Of a stretch of 64,000 nucleotides of DNA, positions 1-7,635 are shown piece by piece (the first letter of the stretch is position 1; each line of letters opens with the position of its first letter). The notes under the pieces were generated by a model. The model was given only the letters and a program-made list of their open reading frames with translations. It ran no database searches and was not told the DNA's origin. Origin of the DNA: Acetatifactor muris (GTDB lineage: Bacteria; Bacillota; Clostridia; Lachnospirales; Lachnospiraceae); the NCBI RefSeq assembly GCF_024623325.1, contig NZ_JANJZD010000028.1, positions 1-64,000 on the forward strand, written 5' to 3'. The position numbers and the translations under genes are program-made.

Positions 1-5
1 TCAAG

Positions 6-27
6 GGCGCGAAGCGCCGCATTTTTT
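6..27 (+). terminator. possible intrinsic terminator at the left edge
   Basis: GGCGC and GCGCC arms enclose a GAA loop and are followed by GCA and six T. The gene it would terminate lies outside the window. The stem is only 5 bp, so this is a weak call. Confidence 0.3.
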
Positions 28-151
28 GACTGGTTTGTCAAGTGTTTTTGAGAAAAAAGTGGGTGATTTTTGAAAAATAGGTTCTGAAAGCACCATGAAA
101 TAAGGGCTGAAGATTCCGAGAAGTTATACGAATACAAAGGAGGATAGCAGT

Positions 152-1150
152 ATGTTGCCATCCATACTGGCCGGACAATTACAAAAAGGTATCGGCGATT
201 ACATAGAAGCCACATTCCCCATGACCAACGTGCCCTCCTGCTTTGAAGTGATTCATCCCGCATATCTTCCCTATGTGCATCAGCAGAAAGCCTTTCAGCG
301 GCTGACCGGAGACGATGGCCGTTCCACATTGGTGGCCACAGGCACAGGCTCCGGTAAAACAGAGTGCTTTCTTTATCCGATTCTGGAGTATTGCTATCAG
401 CACCGCGGCGAGGGAGGCATAAAAGTGCTTATCATTTATCCCATGAATGCCCTGGCAGCAGACCAGGCGAAACGTATCGCGGAACTGATTTATGGATGTG
501 GGGAGCTGCGGGGCAATGTGACGGTAGGCATGTATGTAGGCGGCGAGGAGCATACCCCTGCCCGCATGATGGGCGAATACGGCGTCATTACTGACCACGA
601 GACCATGCTGAATGCGGCGCCGGACATTCTGATGACCAATTACAAAAATTGTGCCGAAGCGGGTTCCGGCCAGAGTCTGGAGGACTTTCAAAAAGGCTTT
701 CTGGCGTACTGGCATCAGCGCATGACAGACGAACAGTTTGTAAGCTTCTTTATTGCACCGAATATGATGTGGAAACATGCCTATGAAGACATGGTGGAGA
801 ACCGGAGGCTCGGCAGAGACAGACAGGCTTAAATTCTGATGCATGAGGTTGAGCAGCGCGTCAAATACGAGATAATGCTGGAGTTCGGTCTTGCCGGAAA
901 GATTGGCCGTACCCTGGAAAAATCCGGCTGTTCGGTGCTGGCTTTTGGGACACAGGAGGTCATGGAGATTGCGGATGTTGTCCGGGAAAGAACAGTCAAT
1001 GAGCTTGGCGTATTGACCGCCGAAAGTCCCGCGTCCTTTCAGCGCATGGTCATTGGATGTCTGAACCTCATGCGTACCAATGGCGGCGGAAGACCCTCCC
1101 CTGAATTTGACTATCCCGAGGCAAATAATCAAGCTGTTTCGATTTTCTGA
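152..1150 (+). pseudogene. broken SF2 (DEAD/DEAH-type) helicase remnant
   Basis: An AGGAGG site precedes the ATG at 152. The first 150 residues look like the start of a large superfamily 2 helicase, with a Walker A motif GTGSGKT at residues 64-70 and a motif Ia-like stretch IIYPMNALAADQ. Directly after ILMTNYK, where such proteins normally lead to the DEAH box, the sequence jumps to a region resembling the part beyond the first RecA domain, so motif II is missing. A TAA at 830-832 interrupts the frame. The same frame resumes (VKYEIMLEFGLAGKIGRTLEKSG, here in pieces) and stops at 1150 without the second RecA domain. I see internal deletion plus nonsense mutation. The Walker A context suggests the YprA/Lhr-like or defence-associated helicases, but the exact family is not determined. 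No intact partner gene is visible. Confidence 0.75.
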
Positions 1151-1843
1151 TAAGATGAGAATTGGAAAGAGGGCGGATAAAGGAATGAATAGTAAGATGC
1201 CAGATTTTATTAGAGCTGAATGAGACCCGTGGCAGCGGTCTGACCCACTCACAGATTGCTCATACCTATGCTGTTTGCACTATATCCGGGAGCACTGGTA
1301 CCTATATGAGCGGAGCAATGTTTATGACTCACAGCTCGGACGGTCATTGGCGACATCAATTATCTTTGCAGCGAGTTGGCATCATGGGAAACAGAGAGTA
1401 ATACAATAGAGGCAAAGGTAGACTGGCAGCGGCAGCCCCATTATCCAGAACGGGAAATTCATCGGGGCCGTGACCCATGTGCTGGTACAGGACAGCAAAA
1501 AGGGGTAATCGCGAAGCGATTGGCCGATGCAGCCCGTGGGAGCTTGCTCGCTGTCTCATTTTGCCGCAGAATTTGCCGCTGCTTTTTTCACAAAACATAT
1601 TGACTTTAAGCAAGGTGTCTGATAGAATAAATCTATTCGTAAGATTTCGGATGTCAGTAAATCTTAATTTCTATGCAGAAGCATATCGTATTATAGTCGA
1701 AAGTTTATCCAGAGGTTTTTTAGAAATATGTGCCAGAGGTATTTTTGAAGTGGAAATATTGTATACGGGGAGAAAATAAATTTCTGTCCAGGGAATGCAG
1801 GAATGGGACACAAGAGAATGTTTTAGGGTCCATAACAGAAAAT
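1151..1843. other. decayed non-coding stretch
   Basis: About 700 bases with only short, overlapping reading frames that lack good ribosome binding sites and do not look like real proteins. The one recognisable piece is the SpoIVB-like scrap at 1422-1508. With the broken helicase to its left it reads as a graveyard of deleted genes. Confidence 0.5.
1422..1508 (+). pseudogene. SpoIVB-like serine peptidase C-terminal fragment
   Basis: One frame reads GSGSPIIQNGKFIGAVTH followed by VLVQDSKKG and a TAA at 1506-1508. This matches the active-site segment of SpoIVB, the S55 family signalling protease of sporulation, whose catalytic serine lies in the GMSGSP motif followed by a GAVTHV segment. A TAG codon immediately precedes the segment, there is no start, and the PDZ domain is absent, so only about 28 codons survive. 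A working SpoIVB would have to be encoded elsewhere. Confidence 0.6.
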
Positions 1844-1866
1844 ATCGGGGAGAAATACTCCCCGAT
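1844..1866 (-). terminator. terminator downstream of typA
   Basis: A perfect 9-bp stem (ATCGGGGAG / CTCCCCGAT) with loop AAATA lies 15 bases past the typA stop. On the minus strand it is followed by ATTTT. Confidence 0.75.
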
Positions 1867-1881
1867 GATAAAAAGCATGGT

Positions 1882-3714
1882 TTATTTCCGCATGGCGGCG
1901 CGTTTCCGCAGCGTGGGATCCAGAATCTTTTTGCGAATCCGCAGATGAGTGGGGGTAATCTCCAGCAGCTCGTCTGTGTCGATGAAGTCCAGGGCCTGCT
2001 CCATGGAAAGGATTCTGGGGGGGACCAGCCGCAGCGCATCGTCAGCCCCGGAGGAGCGGGTATTGGTCAGCTGCTTTTTCTTGCAGACATTGACCTCAAT
2101 ATCTTCACTTCTGCCGGTCTGTCCTACTACCATTCCCGCATATACTTTTTCGCCGGGACCGATGAAGAGTGTACCGCGTTCCTGGGCATTGAACAGGCCG
2201 TAAGTGATGGCTTCTCCCGCCTCAAAGGCGATCAGAGAACCCTGTCTTCTGTACTGGATATCTCCTTTGTAGGGGGCATAGCCGTCGAAAATAGTATTCA
2301 TGATGCCGTTTCCCTTTGTATCTGTCAGAAACTCTCCCCGATAACCAATCAGACCTCTTGCGGGAATGGAGAATTCCAGACGGGTATAGGTGCCTCCGGA
2401 GATACTGCCCATATTCCTCAGCTCCCCTTTTCGCTGCCCCAGCTTTTCGATGACTGCCCCGGAAAATTCGTTGGGCACGTCTATATAGGCCAGTTCCATT
2501 GGTTCAGTGCGTTTTCCGCTTTCATCGGTTCGATAGAGAACTTCTGCTTTGCTGACGGCAAATTCGTAACCTTCCCGACGCATGGTTTCAATCAGCACGG
2601 AGAGATGCAGTTCGCCGCGTCCGGATACCTTGAAACATTCGGTGGTATCCGTTTCCTCCACCCGCAGGGATACATCTGTGTTCAGCTCCCGGAACAGCCT
2701 GTCACGGATGTGACGGCTGGTGACGTATTTCCCTTCCAGCCCGGCCAGCGGAGAGTCATTTACCATAAACTGCATGGCGATAGTGGGTTCGCTGATTTTC
2801 TGGAAAGGGATGGGGAGCACGGCATCGGGAGAGCAGAGGGTGTCACCGATATGAATATCTGTGATTCCGGAAATGGCCACAATGGAACCGATACCCGCCT
2901 CTTTTACTTCCACTTTGTTCAGGCCGTCGAATTCGTAAAGTTTGCTTACCTTAACCTTGACCTGCTTATCGGGGGCGTGATGGTTACAGATGACAACTTC
3001 CTGATTTACTTTGATTATGCCGTTATCTACTTTGCCGATACCGATGCGGCCCACATACTCATTGTAATCGATGGTGCTGACAAGTACCTGGGTACCTGCC
3101 TCCGGGTCGCCTTCCGGCGCCGGAATATAATTGATAATGGTTTCGAACAGCGGTTCCATGCTGGCGCCGGATTCGGCGGAATCCATGGAGGCAATGCCTG
3201 ATTTTGCTGAGGCATAGACAAAGGGGCAGTCCAGCTGTGCATCGTCAGCATCCAGTTCCAGAAAAAGCTCCAGTACCTCGTCCACCACTTCATCCGGTCT
3301 CGCCTCCGGACGATCGATTTTGTTGATGCATACGATAACGGGTAATTTCAGTTCCAGTGCCTTTCTGAGTACAAATTTGGTCTGAGGCATGGGGCCTTCG
3401 AAGGCGTCCACCACCAGAATGACACCGTTTACCATCTTGAGTACACGTTCCACTTCTCCGCCGAAGTCTGCGTGCCCCGGCGTATCCACAATATTGATTT
3501 TCGTATTTTTGTACATAACGGCGGTATTCTTGGAAAGGATGGTGATGCCTCGTTCCCGTTCAATGTCATTGGAATCCATAACCCGTTCCGCAACATTCTG
3601 ACCTTCGCGAAATACACCGCTTTGCTTTAACAGTTCGTCAACCAGGGTTGTCTTGCCGTGGTCTACATGGGCGATGATGGCAACATTTCTGACATCTTCC
3701 CTTTTTTGTTTCAT
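1882..3714 (-). CDS. typA: ribosome-binding translational GTPase TypA/BipA
   Basis: The protein is about 610 residues, the usual TypA length. It opens with a P-loop AHVDHGKT (residues 15-22), then the switch II motif DTPGHADFGG and the G4 motif NKIDRPEARP. EF-G-like domains follow, with TRLEFSIPARGLIGYR and a basic C-terminus. TypA is a ribosome-associated GTPase of the elongation factor family, linked to stress adaptation and 50S assembly. I place the start at the ATG at 3714 because GAGG lies six bases upstream. An in-frame ATG at 3726 lacks a Shine-Dalgarno sequence. The gene is monocistronic, with its own promoter and a strong terminator. Confidence 0.95.
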   Translation of the reverse strand: MKQKREDVRNVAIIAHVDHGKTTLVDELLKQSGVFREGQNVAERVMDSNDIERERGITILSKNTAVMYKNTKINIVDTPGHADFGGEVERVLKMVNGVILVVDAFEGPMPQTKFVLRKALELKLPVIVCINKIDRPEARPDEVVDEVLELFLELDADDAQLDCPFVYASAKSGIASMDSAESGASMEPLFETIINYIPAPEGDPEAGTQVLVSTIDYNEYVGRIGIGKVDNGIIKVNQEVVICNHHAPDKQVKVKVSKLYEFDGLNKVEVKEAGIGSIVAISGITDIHIGDTLCSPDAVLPIPFQKISEPTIAMQFMVNDSPLAGLEGKYVTSRHIRDRLFRELNTDVSLRVEETDTTECFKVSGRGELHLSVLIETMRREGYEFAVSKAEVLYRTDESGKRTEPMELAYIDVPNEFSGAVIEKLGQRKGELRNMGSISGGTYTRLEFSIPARGLIGYRGEFLTDTKGNGIMNTIFDGYAPYKGDIQYRRQGSLIAFEAGEAITYGLFNAQERGTLFIGPGEKVYAGMVVGQTGRSEDIEVNVCKKKQLTNTRSSGADDALRLVPPRILSMEQALDFIDTDELLEITPTHLRIRKKILDPTLRKRAAMRK

Positions 3715-3758
3715 AATTAACCTCATTTCCGGACCGTCAGGATCTGAAAGTCGTAGTT

Positions 3759-3801
3759 TGTCGCTGATTGTCCCTATTTGTCGATGAAATGTTTTGTCGA
3801 A
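3759..3801. promoter_or_regulatory. three TGTCG repeats, one a perfect Spo0A-type box
   Basis: TGTCGAA at 3795-3801 matches the 7-base core of the Spo0A box. Related TGTCGAT and TGTCGCT occur at 3779 and 3759. They lie in the typA leader just downstream of the predicted -10 box. The motif is short, so chance occurrence is possible. Confidence 0.3.
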
Positions 3802-3816
3802 ATTTCAAACTGTTAT

Positions 3817-3845
3817 AGTATAGCACTAAATTGCGGAAGACGCAA
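3817..3845 (-). promoter_or_regulatory. typA promoter
   Basis: On the minus strand TTGCGT and TATACT are separated by 17 bases, about 100 bases upstream of the typA start. Confidence 0.5.
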
Positions 3846-4071
3846 GTTTTATTGGGTTCCAACTTATGTTCTTTGGTTTTTCATATCGAAAAAAATGATA
3901 ATAAGGATAAATATTAAAAAAATTGACGAACTGCGCGGTGAGAAATTGTACTAAAATGGTAATTTCTATTGTATAAATAGTAATATCCAGCCTGAAAGAA
4001 ATGTTACGGTGTAGCAGCAACTTACAGGAGGTGTTACCGGAAAAAGTCTTGAGAGAAGAAGGGAGAACAAA

Positions 4072-4713
4072 ATGACAGATAAGGTAATTGAAAACAACCA
4101 GGTAACGGTTATGGGGGAAATCGTCAGCGGCTTCAGCTATAGCCACGAGATATTCGGAGAAGGTTTCTATATGATGGATGTGAAGTGTAAGAGGCTCAGT
4201 GAGAGCTATGATACCATACCGATTATGGTATCGGAGCGTCTGCTGGATGTCAGCGCGGACTATACGGGAGAGCTGATCTGTATCAATGGTCAGTTCCGCT
4301 CTTACAATCGTCATGAGGAGCGCAAAAACAGGCTTGTTCTTTCCGTATTTGCCAGAGAAATAGAATTTGTGGAAGAGATGGAAGAAAGCTCGAAGACAAA
4401 TCAGATTTTTCTGGACGGTTATATCTGCAAGGAACCGATATACAGGAAGACTCCCCTGGGAAGGGAAATCGCAGATTTGCTGCTGGCAGTAAACCGTCCC
4501 TATGGAAAATCCGATTACATACCTTGTATCTGTTGGGGGAGAAACGCCCGTTATGCCAATAACTTCAGGGTGGGAGAACGCTGTGCGGTATGGGGCAGAA
4601 TACAGAGCAGAGAATATATGAAGAAGCTGGACGAGGAAAATGTGGAGAAGAGAGTGGCCTTTGAAGTATCTGTCAGCAAACTGGAACTGATTGAGGATGG
4701 GGAAGTGTCATAG
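4072..4713 (+). CDS. SSB-like protein with two OB folds
   Basis: This 213-residue protein appears to contain two successive OB-fold units. The first (about 8-105) includes the strand pattern ...VTVMGEIVSGF.... The second (about 115-205) has the single-stranded-DNA-binding style IFLDGYICKEPIYRKTPLGR and ends in IPCICWGRNARYANNFRVGE. Known SSB proteins bind single-stranded DNA in replication and repair. The acidic tip (DDDIPF type) of classical SSB is absent and the protein is longer than SSB, so it is probably an accessory SSB/PriB-like paralogue, not the main SSB. GGGAGAA precedes the ATG. The gene stands alone between typA, which is divergent, and the CobO-like gene. Confidence 0.7.
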   Translation: MTDKVIENNQVTVMGEIVSGFSYSHEIFGEGFYMMDVKCKRLSESYDTIPIMVSERLLDVSADYTGELICINGQFRSYNRHEERKNRLVLSVFAREIEFVEEMEESSKTNQIFLDGYICKEPIYRKTPLGREIADLLLAVNRPYGKSDYIPCICWGRNARYANNFRVGERCAVWGRIQSREYMKKLDEENVEKRVAFEVSVSKLELIEDGEVS

Positions 4714-4848
4714 CAGTTCGTGTGTTCTGAATCACCGGGAAATGTCAGCAGCAGTCCGACGAGAGACGGAATCGCTGCAACAGCCCGGCGTCCGGTCTGA
4801 ATTGACGCAAATCGCCGCAGGCGTCAGGGGAGTGGGCTGCAAATAAAT

Positions 4849-4877
4849 TTGCCAAATTCCGGAAAATGTGTTATCCT
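4849..4877 (+). promoter_or_regulatory. promoter of the CobO-like gene
   Basis: TTGCCA and TATCCT are spaced by 17 bases, about 100 bases upstream of the start at 4979. The spacer carries the 8-base palindrome TTCCGGAA, and a 17-base stretch here recurs upstream of the NYN gene near 49160. Confidence 0.5.
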
Positions 4878-4978
4878 GAAATAGTAACTTTGTGCGATCG
4901 TGATTTCAAAGGCCTGAAAGAAATTGTCGTAAATGAGAATCATGAGCGTTTATCCTTTGTATATGAGAGGGGTAAGGT

Positions 4979-5476
4979 ATGGCAAAAGGATTTGTAAGTA
5001 TATATACCGGAGATGGACACGGAAAATCTCCGGCGGCGCTGGGTAGAGCTCTGCAGACGGCCATGGAAGGGAAAAATGTGGTCATTATCCAGTTCCTGAA
5101 GGGAAAGGGACCGGCGAATTCCGACTTCCTGCGGAGAATGGAACCGGAGATTAAGCTGTTTTGTTTTGAGAAATCCGATGAAAATTTCGAGAAACTTTCT
5201 GACGACAGAAAGCAGGAGGAGATTATCAATATTAAAAATGGAATGAAATTTGCCAGAAAGGTGCTGGCCACCGGGGAATGCGATCTGCTGATACTGGATG
5301 AAGTGCTGGGGCTGGTGGAAAAGGGTATTGTTCCGGTAGATGAATTGAAAACCATGCTGGAGTGCCGTGAAGATACGGGGGTTATTCTGACAGGCGCCTG
5401 GCTCTGTGACGATATCTGTGTTCTGGCGGATGAGGTTTCCAAAATAGAGACAGCAAAATTCAAGGTTTGGGAATAA
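4979..5476 (+). CDS. cobO: CobO-like cob(I)alamin adenosyltransferase
   Basis: This 165-residue P-loop protein carries a Walker A variant GDGHGKSPAALG at residues 11-22, LLILDEVLG as the Walker B segment (about 102-110), and the late motif VILTGAW. The order and length match the CobO/BtuR/CobA family, which transfers the adenosyl group of ATP to corrinoid cobalt. Family enzymes usually have GxGKTTAA in the loop; here it is GHGKSPAA, a variant seen in clostridial homologues. No other cobalamin genes are nearby. GAGAGGGGTAAGG precedes the ATG. Some members of the family may serve other corrinoid or nucleotide roles, so substrate is inferred. Confidence 0.75.
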   Translation: MAKGFVSIYTGDGHGKSPAALGRALQTAMEGKNVVIIQFLKGKGPANSDFLRRMEPEIKLFCFEKSDENFEKLSDDRKQEEIINIKNGMKFARKVLATGECDLLILDEVLGLVEKGIVPVDELKTMLECREDTGVILTGAWLCDDICVLADEVSKIETAKFKVWE

Positions 5477-5538
5477 ATCCATTGACACCATCTGGATATG
5501 ATGTTATGATGAAACCATGTTAATAATGTTGGGAAGAT

Positions 5539-5700
5539 AGAGGTTGCGTTTTTCAGGAGTACTTTTTTTGATGCGACAGGCGCAGGAGATGAGAAGGGAA
5601 AGGGGAATACGCCGAAAGAGGAGATGGCCTGTAAGTCAAATCTTGGGCATGCGGCGAAGAACCGTATGACTGTCATTCGGTTTGCGGATGGAGCGCTATC
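5539..5700 (+). promoter_or_regulatory. lysine riboswitch (L box) upstream of dapA
   Basis: The leader contains the conserved blocks of the lysine aptamer in order: AGAGGTTGCG at the 5' side, GATGAGAAGGGAAAGGGG then AATACGCCGAAAG, CTTGGGCATGCGGCGAAG, the TGACTGTCA segment, and the closing GGAGCGCTATC at 5691-5700. A strong terminator follows directly, so lysine binding should stop transcription before dapA, the first committed enzyme of lysine and diaminopimelate synthesis. Several reading frames cross this leader but have no ribosome binding site and are not genes. Confidence 0.9.
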
Positions 5701-5723
5701 AGACGTATTTTGTGGGAGTTATG

Positions 5724-5754
5724 TCGCCGGCGCTTTTGTGCCGGCGATATTTTG
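5724..5754 (+). terminator. terminator of the lysine riboswitch expression platform
   Basis: A perfect 8-bp GC-rich stem (TCGCCGGC / GCCGGCGA) with an 8-base loop is followed by TATTTTGT, 24 bases after the aptamer and 120 bases before dapA. Confidence 0.85.
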
Positions 5755-5872
5755 TCGCAGGGCTGTGGGGACAATCGGGAGTAACAGTCGACACTTATGC
5801 TGGCTGTGCGGTTTCTGCAGGCAGGCTTTTAATTTTCGCAGAATGCGGCATTATGGAAATGGAGGAAAATGG

Positions 5873-6757
5873 ATGTCAATTTTTAAGGGATCAGGTGTGG
5901 CCATTGTTACGCCAATGCGCCACAATGGAGAAGTGGATTACGAACGGTTTGCAAAGCAGCTGGAATTTCAGATTGAGAACGGAACAGACGCCATTATCGT
6001 CTGTGGAACTACCGGCGAGGCCTCTACATTGTCACATGAGGAACACCTGGAGGTAATCAGGTATTGTGTCAGGACGGTGGCAGGGAGAATTCCTGTCATT
6101 GCGGGGACAGGTTCCAATTGTACGGAGACAGCCATTTACCTTTCCAGGGAGGCGGAGGCAGCGGGAGCAGATGGTCTGCTGCTGGTGAGTCCCTATTATA
6201 ATAAGGCCACTCAGAACGGCCTGTACGGGCATTTCAGGGCTGTTGCAGAAGCGGTAAAGCTGCCCATTCTGCTTTATAATATTCCGGGCAGAACAGGATG
6301 CAATATACAGCCGGAGACTATCGTCAGACTCTGCAGGGATGTGGAGAATATTGTGGGGGTAAAGGAAGCCAGCGGTGATATCGCTCAGATTACACGACTT
6401 GCGGCTCTGGCAAACGGCTGTGTGGATATTTATTCGGGTAATGATAACGAAATTGTTCCCATTATGTCGGTGGGTGGTCTCGGTGTAATATCAGTATTGG
6501 CCAATATAGCTCCTGCCCGGACACATGAGATCTGTCAGAGATTTCTGGACGGAGATGCGAAGGGAAGCTGCGCAATGCAGCTGGAGGCAGTGGAGCTGTG
6601 CGATGCGCTGTTCTGTGAGGTGAATCCCATTCCGGTGAAAAAGGCGCTGGAACTGATGGGTATGGATACGGGAACCCTGAGAAGACCTTTGACTGAAATG
6701 GAGCCGGCTCATGCAGAGCGTCTGGAAAAGGCGATGAAGGCGTACGGAATTTTATAA
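5873..6757 (+). CDS. dapA: 4-hydroxy-tetrahydrodipicolinate synthase
   Basis: This 294-residue TIM-barrel aldolase condenses pyruvate with aspartate semialdehyde, the branch point to diaminopimelate and lysine. Visible signatures are the CGTTGEAS motif (44-51), the catalytic tyrosine in LLYNIPGRTG (Tyr135), and the Schiff-base lysine in VGVKEASGD (Lys164). The start at 5873 is fixed by GGAGG eight bases upstream and by the family N-terminus (MSIFKGSGVAIVTP). Longer upstream reading is riboswitch RNA. It sits with dapB and is regulated by the lysine riboswitch in its leader. Confidence 0.97.
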   Translation: MSIFKGSGVAIVTPMRHNGEVDYERFAKQLEFQIENGTDAIIVCGTTGEASTLSHEEHLEVIRYCVRTVAGRIPVIAGTGSNCTETAIYLSREAEAAGADGLLLVSPYYNKATQNGLYGHFRAVAEAVKLPILLYNIPGRTGCNIQPETIVRLCRDVENIVGVKEASGDIAQITRLAALANGCVDIYSGNDNEIVPIMSVGGLGVISVLANIAPARTHEICQRFLDGDAKGSCAMQLEAVELCDALFCEVNPIPVKKALELMGMDTGTLRRPLTEMEPAHAERLEKAMKAYGIL

Positions 6758-6794
6758 AAATCTGCAGGAACATAGTAGAAATGAAACGGTAACC

Positions 6795-6824
6795 AACCCC
6801 ACCTTTGGCATACAGGGTGGGGTT
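6795..6824 (+). promoter_or_regulatory. hairpin between dapA and dapB
   Basis: AACCCCACC and GGTGGGGTT form a perfect 9-bp stem around a 12-base loop. The following TATAATAATAG is not a T run, so it may be a weak terminator, a processing site, or a hairpin next to a dapB promoter. Confidence 0.5.
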
Positions 6825-6859
6825 TATAATAATAGTGGAACCAGAATCAGGAGAAAAAG

Positions 6860-7624
6860 ATGATCAGAATAATAATGCATGGTTGTAATGGAAAAATGGG
6901 ACAGGTTATCGGCAGTCTGCTGGCAGAGGACAGGGAGGCGGAGCTGGTGGCGGGAATCGATGTATTTGATGACGGCCATAATGCTTATCCTGTTTTTAGA
7001 AATATCCGGGAATGTGACGTGGAGGCAGACTGCCTGATTGATTTTTCATCGGCTTCTGCGGTGGATGACATGCTGGATTACTGTGTGGAGAAGAGCCTGC
7101 CCTGTGTTCTGTGTACTACAGGGCTGCGTGAAGAACAGCTGCAAAAGGCAGAGAAAGCGGCGGAAAGCATTGCTGTGCTGAGATCGGCCAATATGTCTCT
7201 GGGGATCAACACCCTGTTGAAGCTGCTGAAGAATGCGGCGGCAATACTGGCACCCGCGGGCTTTGACATGGAGATTGTGGAGAGGCATCACAGACTTAAG
7301 GTGGATGCGCCCAGCGGGACGGCTCTGGCACTTGCGGATGCCATAAACGGGGAACTGGGGAATGAATACAACTATGTCTATGACAGAAGCGGCCGGAGAG
7401 AAAAGCGGCCTGAAAAGGAAATCGGTATCAGCGCTGTCCGCGGCGGCACTATTGTAGGTGATCATGATGTTATATTTGCGGGAGCGGATGAAGTTATCAC
7501 TTTTTCGCATACAGCGTACTCAAAGGCGGTATTCGGCAAAGGTGCGGTGCAGGCGGCGAAATTTCTGGCGGGAAAGCCTGCGGGAAGATATAATATGAGC
7601 GACGTGATCAATGGAGCCGGCTGA
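6860..7624 (+). CDS. dapB: 4-hydroxy-tetrahydrodipicolinate reductase
   Basis: The 254-residue product has the N-terminal dinucleotide-binding signature GCNGKMGQ (residues 8-15), the central DFSSASAV motif, and the family signature ERHHRLKVDAPSGTAL carrying the catalytic His-His and Lys. It reduces the DapA product with NAD(P)H. GGAGAAAAAG precedes the ATG. It lies 100 bases after dapA and 11 bases before fbp, so the three are probably partly co-transcribed. Confidence 0.97.
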   Translation: MIRIIMHGCNGKMGQVIGSLLAEDREAELVAGIDVFDDGHNAYPVFRNIRECDVEADCLIDFSSASAVDDMLDYCVEKSLPCVLCTTGLREEQLQKAEKAAESIAVLRSANMSLGINTLLKLLKNAAAILAPAGFDMEIVERHHRLKVDAPSGTALALADAINGELGNEYNYVYDRSGRREKRPEKEIGISAVRGGTIVGDHDVIFAGADEVITFSHTAYSKAVFGKGAVQAAKFLAGKPAGRYNMSDVINGAG

Positions 7625-7635
7625 GGGAGAAGGGT

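Noticed and set aside
1795..3201. 468-residue plus-strand frame opposite typA
   Set aside because: It is antisense to typA, whose minus-strand product is unmistakable; the long open frame reflects codon bias.
4714..4850. Possible cobalamin riboswitch ahead of the CobO-like gene
   Set aside because: The interval is GC-rich and has some stems but none of the B12-box core (no GCCACTG-type element); I could not support it.
5624..5872. Longer dapA reading frame and a 124-residue frame through the leader
   Set aside because: They translate the lysine aptamer and its terminator, lack ribosome binding sites and do not resemble DapA; the true start is 5873.
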